From IMG/VR virus record IMGVR_UViG_3300032092_000144, positions 1 through 32,194 of that record: a stretch of 32,194 bases of DNA; one strand, written 5' to 3'. The position numbers were made by a program, and so were the translations under genes. Positions 22,191-29,116 of this stretch are shown here, piece by piece. The notes beneath the pieces are model-generated. The model was not told the origin of the DNA. It was given only the letters and a program-made list of their open reading frames with translations, and did no database searches. Origin of the DNA: a virus. Every line of letters begins with the position of its first letter. Positions within the stretch are counted from its first letter, which is position 1.

Positions 22191-22960
22191 TAGCGGACTC
22201 CAACTGGCGTTGTTACTGCGTCTTCTACAGGCCAACCCCGCTGAAGACGACTGCGTATAACGGAACTCTCAATCCCATACTCTTTTGCCCACTGGCTTAG
22301 AGTTCGAGTTTTACCATTCAGCATCAGAATGTGTTTTCGTGTGGGTGTTGTAAGGACCGCTTCAACATCCCACCCCAACCTAAGACGATGCAACAACACT
22401 CCGCGACTAACCCCAATAGTTCTCGCCCACATAGTTAGGCTCTGAGTTATTCCGTTCAGCGTTAATATGCGTGATCGCCGTTTATTGTTAGCCTGTTCCT
22501 TTGGTGTAGCCCATCTACAATTCTCTTTGCAGTAAGGTCCATCATTGTCGATTCGATCAAGACTGTGGTCCTTGGAGGGCTTGTCTCCCATGTCACGATA
22601 GAAGTTCTCGAATAACAACCACTCAGGACAGACTGTGATACCACGACCACCATAATCATGATAGGCATTGTTGTTAGGATTGATGCATCGCTGAACCACC
22701 CCAGACCAACAACGGTACTCATCAGAAGTTGATTTCTTATGCTTAGAAAATCTAGCCGATACAACCTCCTTTTTTAAGCAGCCACATGAAGTGACGCGAC
22801 CGTTTCTAATGTTCGGGAGTGAGTGTTCTGATGTAGAACCACAAACACACTTGCACCTCAGAACGGTTTGACCGTGATTGTTTTTTCCCGCTAAAGAAAC
22901 AACCGTCAGTCTACCGAACACCTGACCAATACGATCCTCCGCCTTTACACGCTGCTTCAT
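22190..22960 (-). CDS. HNH homing endonuclease (256 aa)
   Basis: The N-terminal part contains FGRLTVV and Cys pairs CKCVCG and SCGC (about 36-61), a zinc-binding region seen in phage HNH proteins. The HNH core runs from DHSLDRIDNDG to CKENCRWATPKEQ and NNKRR (131-162). Two similar C-terminal repeats (about 165-206 and 210-252) share LNG-x-x-x-[ST]L-x-x-WA and an HTH-like helix ending in GW-x-[VE]EDAV or GWDVEAV. It is a free-standing mobile gene that overlaps both neighbours by a few bases, so insertion kept their ribosome sites. Confidence 0.9.
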   Translation of the reverse strand: MKQRVKAEDRIGQVFGRLTVVSLAGKNNHGQTVLRCKCVCGSTSEHSLPNIRNGRVTSCGCLKKEVVSARFSKHKKSTSDEYRCWSGVVQRCINPNNNAYHDYGGRGITVCPEWLLFENFYRDMGDKPSKDHSLDRIDNDGPYCKENCRWATPKEQANNKRRSRILTLNGITQSLTMWARTIGVSRGVLLHRLRLGWDVEAVLTTPTRKHILMLNGKTRTLSQWAKEYGIESSVIRSRLQRGWPVEDAVTTPVGVR

Positions 22961-23175
22961 AGTGACCCCCTAGTCATTAAGCACTCCTCACTTTGCCGAA
23001 TTATCTCATACGCCATCAAATGAGCAATCCAATCCTCATCCAAAGAATAGAATTGCTCAAATGACCTGACAAGTTCCTCTGGGCTTCCGAAGCGTTCCAG
23101 AATCCTGAGAATAAAATAGCTTTCAGTCCGCGAGAAGTGCTTACCTTCTTTGTCTGTCAGAACACTCCCAGACAC
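22957..23175 (-). CDS. Tail assembly chaperone, downstream half (gpT-like, made by -1 frameshift)
   Basis: This frame can be read from a GTG at 23175, but the frame is open back to the end of the upstream gene in the -1 frame. A -1 shift gives ALKSF-LAPPSTSQVSGSVL and a fusion of about 256 residues. The helical domain ILERFGSPEELVRSFEQFY, then WIAHLMAYEIIRQSEE, resembles gpT-type chaperone domains (short helix, W-x-A-Y helix). It would bind the tape measure protein during tail assembly. Its stop overlaps the HNH start. Confidence 0.7.
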   Translation of the reverse strand: MSGSVLTDKEGKHFSRTESYFILRILERFGSPEELVRSFEQFYSLDEDWIAHLMAYEIIRQSEECLMTRGSL

Positions 23176-23203
23176 TTGAGAAGTGCTGGGGGGAGCTAAA
23201 AAG
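23167..23203 (-). promoter_or_regulatory. Programmed -1 ribosomal frameshift signal
   Basis: On the minus strand the end of the upstream frame is AAG TCT TTT TAG. Moving back one base re-pairs Phe on TTT and then reads TTA GCT CCC. Six bases downstream, CCCAGCACTT and AAGTG-T-CTGGG (23167-23190) form a roughly 10-bp hairpin with one bulge and a 3-nt loop. Slippery run, spacer and hairpin are the classic layout. The stop codon in the A site may help. Confidence 0.7.
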
Positions 23204-23726
23204 ACTTCAACGCTTCTTCCGTGTCGATCCTCAGTTCCGTCTTCTCACCTTCATCCAAGATCAGTGTAATCTCGGCTTCAGTAAGACCTGTGGTCTCATC
23301 TGTCAAATCACTATAGACCACATCCAGATACTGCCGCCATGCTTCAGGGTCTTCCTTGTAACTCTGTGTTGGCTTATCAGGACCAACGCTAAAGGAAGAA
23401 TCGTGTGCAGTGTAGGCCAAAATTTTAGCTGCTGTGTATCGCTTTGAAAGTAGCGACAAGGCTTCCCGGTATGCCGGGTCTTTATCATCTTCTTGGAACA
23501 CTACCTTACGGTTCTTGCCTTCACCTTCGTAAAGGAAGATACCGGGCTTGGTCTCAACAGCCTTACGAGGCGGTTCAGGCCAAGGCAGCACATCATTACG
23601 CAAACGCTCGATGTACTTAGGCGGCAGCGGTCCGACCACAAGACTGATAGCTTCTTCACCACGATAGAAGGTTACAGTGCGTGTGTTCTTTTTCGAAAGG
23701 GTCTTGTTACCAATCTTCAGTGACAT
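23196..23726 (-). CDS. Tail assembly chaperone, upstream half (gpG-like, 176 aa)
   Basis: GGGGAG lies 6 bases before the ATG. The protein opens with a beta-rich part (TRTVTFYRGEEAISLVVGPLPP) and ends in a helical acidic half (LTEAEITLILDEGEKTEL). Its last codons form a slippery run that joins it to the next frame, the hallmark of lambda G/GT-type chaperone genes. The place right after the major capsid gene, rather than before the tape measure gene, is unusual. Confidence 0.65.
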   Translation of the reverse strand: MSLKIGNKTLSKKNTRTVTFYRGEEAISLVVGPLPPKYIERLRNDVLPWPEPPRKAVETKPGIFLYEGEGKNRKVVFQEDDKDPAYREALSLLSKRYTAAKILAYTAHDSSFSVGPDKPTQSYKEDPEAWRQYLDVVYSDLTDETTGLTEAEITLILDEGEKTELRIDTEEALKSF

Positions 23727-23745
23727 TCAGTTCTCCCCAGAACTA

Positions 23746-23783
23746 GACAAAAATAGGGGTCACGAGCCACAGCCCGTGACCCC
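23746..23783 (-). terminator. Intrinsic terminator after the major capsid gene
   Basis: GGGGTCACG and CGTGACCCC pair perfectly over 9 bp with a 10-nt loop, followed by TATTTTTG. It ends the abundant capsid transcript. Confidence 0.85.
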
Positions 23784-23798
23784 TTAACTCAAAAACTA

Positions 23799-25070
23799 CT
23801 AAGCTCCGTCAACCTTGGTGACATAGATCGAATCGACTGCCGACAGACCACCGAAGTAGCTTGCCTTGATCGAGAAGATCAGGTCTTGGTTGAATGCGTC
23901 TTCGCTATCCCGTCCCTGAACAGCGGTTCGCAGCGGCCAAATCTCAGTCCAAACGAACTGCTTGTTAAAGTCGCCGATGTAGTAGTCGTCGCCGTTGACT
24001 TCATCAACGTACGGACTTGAGACCACACGGGAGACAAACCCTGCGACCGGCTGATTGTACTGGAACTGCACACCGCCCGAGGAACTCGGCTCGTACCCAA
24101 CCTGGGTTGGATAGACGATGGTGTTAGCCGCTGACCGCTTGCCTTCTGGCACCAGCAGAGTCAGATTGGTGTTAATACCACCAATCGGACGAGCCGTACC
24201 ATCGATACGATCATCGGTGACCTTCGTTGCCCGGTACAGACGAACCAGATCAAGGTCGGTCCAGTCAACCAGAGGAGATGCCGAACTAAACCCGGTAACC
24301 CCACCGTTGCCGATGTAGTTCATGTTGCTGCCGTTGGTGTTGTACAGGACTTCGCCTGTACCGCTCGGACGGTAGACATAAACACTCGAACCGGAGTCTG
24401 CATCGATCAGCAGACGAATCTTACGCCGTTCCTGCTCATTTTTCAGAGCAGTACCGAGCATCGCTGCCCGACGATAGCATTCGCCAGTCTGATCGAAGAT
24501 CATCAGTTCTTCGGTCAGCCGCAGAATACGACCACGCTTTTCTTCCTTGGTCGTAACGTACTTCTCGCTGAAGTCCGTTTCTGGATAGGGGTGACCTTCC
24601 AGAACTTCATCATCGCTTGCAGCAATGTGAGTCAGACCTGCCAGTCGCTGATTACGCAGCTTCTGATTAGGCATGATGGTCATCAGCGTATCTGCAACGC
24701 TAGGCACTGCCTCATAAGCATCGATCATCTTCGAAGAGATGAGAGTCGATGTCAGAGTTGCAAATGCCTGCGAACGAACAGCCAAGTTCGATTCGGTGAA
24801 CACGCGAGCATTGACCTGGTGAGGCTCAAGCCCTTCGTGGTTCACGAACTTGACTTCTTCAGCGATTCGCTTCCACGAGCCTTCTTCATCCATTGGGTCA
24901 ATGGCACCCAGCCACAGACCGAGTTGCTTAAAGCTAGGCACAGCGTGCTCAGCCTTCAGCTTACCAGATTTAAGACCTTCGGTCAGAGTGATGAAGACGT
25001 TCTTATAGCCTTCAGCGACCGGACGGTCCTTAGTGAGTCCTGTGAAGAACTCTTGATTAAGACGTACCAC
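23799..25070 (-). CDS. Major capsid protein, HK97-fold type (423 aa)
   Basis: The start is GTG 25070 with AGGAG 6 bases upstream. The length is usual for HK97-type capsid proteins. It lies after protease/scaffold and a small head gene and is followed by a strong terminator. Readable parts include an N-arm-like helical start (NVFITLTEGLKSGK), a long backbone-helix-like segment (YRRAAMLGTALKNEQERRK), DADSGSSVYVYRPSGTG and, near the end, QFVWTEIWPLRTAVQGRDSED. No separate delta domain is obvious. The call rests mainly on gene order, size and expression signals. Confidence 0.75.
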   Translation of the reverse strand: MVRLNQEFFTGLTKDRPVAEGYKNVFITLTEGLKSGKLKAEHAVPSFKQLGLWLGAIDPMDEEGSWKRIAEEVKFVNHEGLEPHQVNARVFTESNLAVRSQAFATLTSTLISSKMIDAYEAVPSVADTLMTIMPNQKLRNQRLAGLTHIAASDDEVLEGHPYPETDFSEKYVTTKEEKRGRILRLTEELMIFDQTGECYRRAAMLGTALKNEQERRKIRLLIDADSGSSVYVYRPSGTGEVLYNTNGSNMNYIGNGGVTGFSSASPLVDWTDLDLVRLYRATKVTDDRIDGTARPIGGINTNLTLLVPEGKRSAANTIVYPTQVGYEPSSSGGVQFQYNQPVAGFVSRVVSSPYVDEVNGDDYYIGDFNKQFVWTEIWPLRTAVQGRDSEDAFNQDLIFSIKASYFGGLSAVDSIYVTKVDGA

Positions 25071-25082
25071 TTTGATCTCCTA

Positions 25083-25568
25083 TTAGCTACCGAAGGCTGC
25101 GTTAGCGTTAGCACTAGCCGTATGACGGGCAGAGCCAAACGTACACTGAATGCGAGTGGCACTGGAGGTGACGCCAACGTGGCATCGACCAATCGCGGCT
25201 GCGGCAGCACACTCAACAACCTTCTGGTTTTCGAGTGCATCACCAGATGCCTTAGCAGGCCCAATCAGACCACCGGTCAGAACAGCATCAGCCGCCTGAT
25301 CGAATTCCCAGACAGATTCTGGATTGACATCAATTGCAATTGTGGTCGCAGCGTCACCGCTTGCACGACCTTCAGCAGCAATACCAACAAACAGGTTATT
25401 AAACGCTGCCTGTGTGGTTGCGATGTTAGTGTCCCATGTAAAGGACGCTGCCGGTTTCACATCGTCGGTATCCAGCCACAGCATATCACCCTTGGTGATT
25501 ACCGTGGTCGAATCGACCGGATAGTCCTTGAGTGTTACAGGACCGAGCCGATGAATAGCACGAGCCAT
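25083..25568 (-). CDS. Head decoration or stabilising protein (161 aa)
   Basis: AGGAG lies 6 bases before the ATG. The protein is small, beta-like and Ala/Thr/Gly-rich (VTLKDYPVDSTTVITKGDML, then FVGIAAEGRASGDAATTI), resembling the small head proteins coded between protease and major capsid genes (DUF2190-like or lambda D-like by position). It could trimerise on the capsid. I see no diagnostic motif. Confidence 0.5.
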   Translation of the reverse strand: MARAIHRLGPVTLKDYPVDSTTVITKGDMLWLDTDDVKPAASFTWDTNIATTQAAFNNLFVGIAAEGRASGDAATTIAIDVNPESVWEFDQAADAVLTGGLIGPAKASGDALENQKVVECAAAAAIGRCHVGVTSSATRIQCTFGSARHTASANANAAFGS

Positions 25569-25580
25569 TGAATTCTCCTA

Positions 25581-26543
25581 TTAGCCGACAAACTTGTCGA
25601 GGTATGCAAGAGGATCGAATGCCTCTGCCTTGGTTTCAGTCTTGACCGTACGCTCCGGAGAACGAACAGTCCCTGTGGTCACCGAACCGCCGCGACTGAC
25701 AGCAGCCTTGCGGTCTTCGATGAGCGGAAGACGAGCGTCTGGAGAAGCATTCAGAAGCATAGCCATGAACTGCTCACTAACGACCACAGAGTCGCTAATG
25801 TCCAGTCCTGCCCCTTCCAGCAACTTCTTGACCGCAGTCTCATCGGCGAGCTTCTGCTCAGCCTTTACATAGCTCTCAAGTTTAGGCTTGATCTCAGCAA
25901 CCTCAGTCCGCAGATTAGTCACTTCACCAAGCAGGCTAGTGTTCTCGGACTTCAGGGTCTCGGCAGTAGCCGTTGCTTTGGTCAAGTCAGACTCAAGAAC
26001 TGCAACCTTGCCCTTGAGAACATCGTTCTCGGCCTTCAGTTGTTCAAGTTCCATTCCCTGATCCTGTTCAAAGAAAGTTTTCGTAGTGGCTGGACTAAAG
26101 ACCACATCGACGGTAACAACCTGCTCGATGCACTCAACAGTCTGCCGATCCTTACTCATTTTGCACATCGCAACATGAGACATTCCAATGTTCTTACGCT
26201 TGTTTTTAGCAAGGGTCAGAAGATCAACACCGCAGTCGATGGCACTTTCGATTGCAATGTCGCCGTAAGGCTTGCCTTCAACAAGGCGAACATTCTGGAT
26301 AAAGCCAGCAACATCCCTGATCTTGCGATTCAACGGTTTGTCGCTGTGGTCGATGCAGACAGCCTTACCTTCGTACAGACTGACCACATGGTTCTGATCC
26401 TTGAAACAGGCTGGTGGGTACTTGTACCCGTTTTTCGATTCGTTGCCGCAGAGTAATACATTCTTGATTACTCTTTGTTCAGAATCTACTTCAACTGTTT
26501 CAAGATTCAATTCAAGTTCAGAAGTTAGCTTCTGACATTTCAT
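25581..26543 (-). CDS. Prohead protease-scaffold fusion (320 aa)
   Basis: The first half is protease-like: VLLCGNESKNGYKYPPACF, then a His motif IDHSD (probable catalytic His) and GMSHVA (probable nucleophile Ser) about 60 residues later. From about residue 164 the protein turns into a long coiled coil (LEQLKAENDVLKGKVAVLES and beyond) and an alanine/acid-rich tail, the shape of a scaffold. An internal ATG at 26054 with AGGA upstream could make the scaffold alone, as lambda Nu3 is made inside gene C. It is the first gene of the minus-strand arm. Confidence 0.75.
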   Translation of the reverse strand: MKCQKLTSELELNLETVEVDSEQRVIKNVLLCGNESKNGYKYPPACFKDQNHVVSLYEGKAVCIDHSDKPLNRKIRDVAGFIQNVRLVEGKPYGDIAIESAIDCGVDLLTLAKNKRKNIGMSHVAMCKMSKDRQTVECIEQVVTVDVVFSPATTKTFFEQDQGMELEQLKAENDVLKGKVAVLESDLTKATATAETLKSENTSLLGEVTNLRTEVAEIKPKLESYVKAEQKLADETAVKKLLEGAGLDISDSVVVSEQFMAMLLNASPDARLPLIEDRKAAVSRGGSVTTGTVRSPERTVKTETKAEAFDPLAYLDKFVG

Positions 26544-26562
26544 TGAACATCCTCTTTTGTGT

Positions 26563-27010
26563 TAGTAGACCACTTGATTACCTAGTAACTCTTTTTCTTT
26601 TACAAAACAGATATGAATACTCTATCTATACAAAAGAGTATTGATATCTACTTTGTATTACTTATCTATGTACTTAATTTATGTAATCATTTACTGTAGA
26701 TATGTAATATACATACCCATTTTACAATACTACTTTACATAAATGATTCTACATTACTTATCTATTGTATTACATACAATGATAGATAACGTAATCAATT
26801 ACGAACGAAGTGAGTAATTGATTACTGGTCTACTTATACATAAAAAAAGAAATATTGAATGTCAATGTATATCTTTCTTTCTTTAAGTATTGATAGTATA
26901 CTTATTGATAAAGAATCTATCTATATCTATACAACATACTTACTCGTTTATCTTTACTTCGTAAAGATAAACTTGTAAGTATTATTAGTATTAAGAGTAA
27001 GTAAAGTAAC
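26563..27010. repeat. AT-rich block with clustered inverted repeats
   Basis: This stretch between the two divergent gene arms is far richer in A and T than the rest. It contains perfect 12-bp inverted repeats at 26791-26802/26814-26825 (11-nt spacer) and 26946-26957/26961-26972 (3-nt spacer), an imperfect long one at 26758-26789, and a 7-bp one at 26616-26642. Much of it (26563-26835) lies between oppositely oriented AGTAGACCA sequences. No credible gene is present. It is a good candidate for a replication origin or the control region of the divergent arms. Confidence 0.65.
26837..26865 (-). promoter_or_regulatory. Candidate promoter for the head-gene arm
   Basis: A perfect -35 TTGACA (26865-26860) is followed after 17 bases by TATGTA (26842-26837), only a partial -10. 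It points to the protease/scaffold gene, about 300 bases away. No TATCATTCG core is present, so it would differ from the other promoters. Confidence 0.35.
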
Positions 27011-27122
27011 TTCTTCTTCATATAGACCAGTGTAACCGGAAGATCGCACAGTTCGGCAGGAAGTCAAGAACCGGAGTTCGAACAAATCCTCACACCATGT
27101 GGTCACTGTAGTCATAAGTCTA

Positions 27123-27182
27123 TAGACCACAGGGAGATAAAATTTTTCAGAAATTTCCCAGCGGGTAATCCCCTGTGGTCTA
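27123..27182. repeat. Long inverted repeat built on the GACCACA motif
   Basis: TAGACCACAGGG (27123-27134) and CCCTGTGGTCTA (27171-27182) form a perfect 12-bp inverted repeat around 36 bases. Each arm contains the window-wide 7-mer. It lies in the non-coding region (27011-27449), where no gene is convincing. Confidence 0.55.
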
Positions 27183-27350
27183 CTGGGCAAAGGAAAGCGA
27201 CCCTCCTGCCGGACAGGTCAGAAATTGTACCTAAGCCTACCTTCCAAAACCTCACCAAACGCACCAGGATCGCTTCTAAAGCCATCGGAGTGGTCGGGTA
27301 ATGGTTAGACACGTCCTGCCCAATTTGGAGGCCGTATACGCGATCCTAGG

Positions 27351-27390
27351 AGGTCAAATGGTTTTGCTGTGCCATTTGAGTCCGATCTAG
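27351..27390 (+). other. Strong ribosome site before a 10-codon frame in a hairpin
   Basis: AGGAGG lies 4 bases before an ATG whose frame stops after ten codons (MVLLCHLSPI). TCAAATGG and CCATTTGA form an 8-bp hairpin that buries the start codon. It lies upstream of the promoter at 27450. It could be a leader peptide or a remnant. The rest of 27183-27449 shows nothing clear. Confidence 0.25.
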
Positions 27391-27449
27391 TATACATAAG
27401 ATCACCAACACTGCCAGCCAAGTATTTTGGATTTGCCTGACCACAGGTC

Positions 27450-27479
27450 TTGACAGGTGGTCTGAAGGATGTGTATCAT
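27450..27479 (+). promoter_or_regulatory. Sigma70-like promoter TTGACA-N18-TATCAT(TCG), plus arm
   Basis: The -35 TTGACA is at 27450-27455 and the -10 TATCAT at 27474-27479, then TCG. A GACCACA copy lies 5 bases before the -35. It starts the plus-strand arm about 40 bases before the first gene. Confidence 0.75.
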
Positions 27480-27523
27480 TCGCTTTCGGTGGTTCGGTGG
27501 TCAATTCAACCCAGGAGAAGATG

Positions 27524-27838
27524 ATGGCAGGCTACGTTTCGAAGGTTGTTCATCGGTTCAAGGCTGGCGGTGAGGAGTGGGAGGTGTTGGACTGGTGTAG
27601 TGGCTGGATATGGATTCGGGAGACCCGCTGCAATGGTCAAGAAGACTGCCACATGAAGGCAGAGTTTGAACTAGGCGACAAGGGCTGGAAGGTTTTCAAC
27701 GATGACGGGGTTCTCCGCGAAAACATCAGCGAGTACGGATCGCTGACCACACTGCTGGCAGTTATTGCTTTTCTGGACGATAACGGCTACCCTCCTGAAA
27801 CAACCGTCCAGCGAATCAGTTCGGCACTTGTGGGTTGA
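27524..27838 (+). CDS. Unknown protein, first gene of the plus arm (104 aa)
   Basis: Two adjacent ATGs are possible. The second (27524) has AGGAG 6 bases upstream and is preferred. The sequence reads AGYVSKVVHRFKAGGEEWEV, then DWCSGWIWIRETRC, a small Trp-rich soluble protein, ending in a helix (TVQRISSALVG). Being the first gene behind a strong promoter suggests early expression. No family is recognised. The next promoter overlaps its stop. Confidence 0.65.
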   Translation: MAGYVSKVVHRFKAGGEEWEVLDWCSGWIWIRETRCNGQEDCHMKAEFELGDKGWKVFNDDGVLRENISEYGSLTTLLAVIAFLDDNGYPPETTVQRISSALVG

Positions 27839-27863
27839 CAGGGCTGTTCTGACTTGGTATCAT
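27835..27863 (+). promoter_or_regulatory. Sigma70-like promoter TTGACA-N17-TATCAT(TCG), plus arm
   Basis: The -35 TTGACA is at 27835-27840 and the -10 TATCAT at 27858-27863, then TCG. It follows the first plus-arm gene at once, and its -35 covers the stop codon. It drives the 28-32 kb genes. Confidence 0.75.
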
Positions 27864-27870
27864 TCGCAAA

Positions 27871-27884
27871 CTGGCTTCGGCCAG
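27871..27884 (+). ncRNA. UUCG-tetraloop hairpin at the transcript 5' end, in a long leader
   Basis: CTGGC-TTCG-GCCAG lies exactly where the promoter at 27835-27863 should start its RNA, and flanking TTCG/CGAA can lengthen the stem. C(UUCG)G loops are very stable. The leader before the first confident gene (28199) is over 300 bases. Apart from the candidate 53-residue frame, 27885-28198 shows no gene. Confidence 0.5.
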
Positions 27885-28031
27885 CGAACCTTGTCGATGG
27901 TGGTGCGATAGTTGGTTGCCGCCAGTGTGTAGCAAATCGATCTGTGCATGGCTGAGCAGCGAACTGGAGCATGACCAGTCTTTCCTGTCTACTCTCCCGG
28001 ACAGTCAATCAGCCAAGGGAGTCTAACACAT

Positions 28032-28193
28032 ATGGGGTGTGGGATGCTAATCAGCGATTCTTCAGGAAACATGCACCCGGTTACTTGGGTAGATGTGGGA
28101 TATGCTGCTTGTTTGTACAATAAGCACGGTGCGGATATTTTCCATGCTGCGACATACTATCATACCCTCATACTTGTCCTTCTTCACGGATAA
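28032..28193 (+). CDS. Candidate short gene (53 aa)
   Basis: ATG 28032 follows GGGAG at about 10 bases. The frame stops 5 bases before the next gene, the tight spacing usual here. The protein reads MGCGMLISDSSGNMHPVTWV and ends with TYYHTLILVLLHG, a hydrophobic C terminus. No family is recognised. The weak ribosome site leaves real doubt. Confidence 0.4.
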   Translation: MGCGMLISDSSGNMHPVTWVDVGYAACLYNKHGADIFHAATYYHTLILVLLHG

Positions 28194-28198
28194 CACAA

Positions 28199-28522
28199 AT
28201 GACCAAAGACAAACTCAAACAACTCGTAGATGCTGGCATCATCGATGCAATCATCAACGACAAACCTATGCAGTATCGCCTTGAAGGTGGTGCATGGTTT
28301 GATTTCGAAGGTATGCCAGATTTCGATACTGACAATGTTGAGTACCGGGTAAGGCCGAAGTTGAATCAGCCACGTGTAGTGCGGTTTGGTGACTACACAG
28401 AAGAAGAACGTGAGAAGATTGGGACATTCGTGGTAGTCCGTGGTGATGGCACATGCTACTGGGATTTCTACCGAGACCTTGTTCTCAACGATAACGCCAC
28501 TGTACTGGTTGTGCGGGACTAA
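28199..28522 (+). CDS. Unknown phage protein with EYRV-type domain (107 aa)
   Basis: The N-terminal helix (KDKLKQLVDAGIIDAIINDK) is followed by MQYRLEGGAWFDFEG and VEYRVRPK. This YRLEGG-x-W-x-DF...EYRV-x-P pattern occurs in many small phage accessory proteins of unknown role. The ribosome site is weak. It ends 5 bases before the next gene. Confidence 0.6.
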   Translation: MTKDKLKQLVDAGIIDAIINDKPMQYRLEGGAWFDFEGMPDFDTDNVEYRVRPKLNQPRVVRFGDYTEEEREKIGTFVVVRGDGTCYWDFYRDLVLNDNATVLVVRD

Positions 28523-28527
28523 ATAAA

Positions 28528-28710
28528 ATGATTGCAGAAGTTATTATCAGCGAAGGGATTCGCTCCGACCACAGGACTAGCAAACTGGATCGAGAAATCA
28601 AGAGGCTTCTACACCAGGAGGTCTTGGATGATGCAGATCGATTCAGTTGGTTCTACCTAACAGCCCAGCAAGAAGATTATGACCAATTCCACGGAGCACG
28701 GTTCGAGTAG
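28528..28710 (+). CDS. Unknown small helical protein (60 aa)
   Basis: A short charged, mostly helical protein (SKLDREIKRLLHQEVLDDAD, then SWFYLTAQQEDYDQ). No ribosome site stands out. It overlaps the next gene by 32 bases. No family is recognised. Confidence 0.5.
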   Translation: MIAEVIISEGIRSDHRTSKLDREIKRLLHQEVLDDADRFSWFYLTAQQEDYDQFHGARFE

Positions 28711-29116
28711 TCGTTATATCGCCGAGCCTGTTAGGCTGCTCATGGCAGGCATATTGCGAAACGCATCAGACGACATCGACAGATTTGCAGAGAATGCCGA
28801 CAAAGACTACTTCTCTGATGACAAACCGGCACAAAAGCGGATTAGAGAGTACCTAAGACCTGTGGTCAATGTTATCGAGTGGCTTGCATCTGCCGATGAC
28901 ACTTCAGCGACACTAATCACACTGAACAATGCCTGTGAGATGCTGGGATTGAATCCAGAAGCAACCAAGGAACTGTTCATTCGCAAACTACGGAAGTTAC
29001 CAGATGAAGGACATTCTGCAATCCATTGGTACATTGGAAAACTATTTTCAGATCGCGACGAGTACCGGAAGTATTTGCAGTCTCGTAGGCGGTCGTCTGA
29101 AGATGACAATCGCTGA
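28679..29116 (+). CDS. Unknown helical protein (145 aa)
   Basis: The start ATG lies inside the previous gene, after AAGAAG. The protein is helical and charged with no membrane segment. Readable parts are EPVRLLMAGILRNASDDID, YLRPVVNVIEWLASADDTS and LNPEATKELFIRKLRKLPDEG. The Arg/Ser/Asp-rich tail (SRRRSSEDDNR) overlaps the start of the HD gene. No domain is recognised. Confidence 0.6.
   Translation: MTNSTEHGSSSRYIAEPVRLLMAGILRNASDDIDRFAENADKDYFSDDKPAQKRIREYLRPVVNVIEWLASADDTSATLITLNNACEMLGLNPEATKELFIRKLRKLPDEGHSAIHWYIGKLFSDRDEYRKYLQSRRRSSEDDNR

Noticed and set aside
24591-25571. A 326-codon plus-strand frame opposite the capsid genes
   Set aside because: It has no ribosome site and covers two well-supported minus-strand head genes and the gap between them. 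The protein has no coherent hydrophobic or charge pattern.
26954-27190. Minus-strand 78-codon frame in the intergenic region
   Set aside because: It crosses half of the AT-rich block, with a Lys/Asn/Thr-rich end that mirrors composition. It has no good ribosome site and runs through the long inverted repeat.
27112-27312. Minus-strand 66-codon frame
   Set aside because: It has no clear ribosome site, overlaps the inverted repeat at 27123-27182 and reads like translated non-coding DNA. It could be revisited if relatives conserve it.
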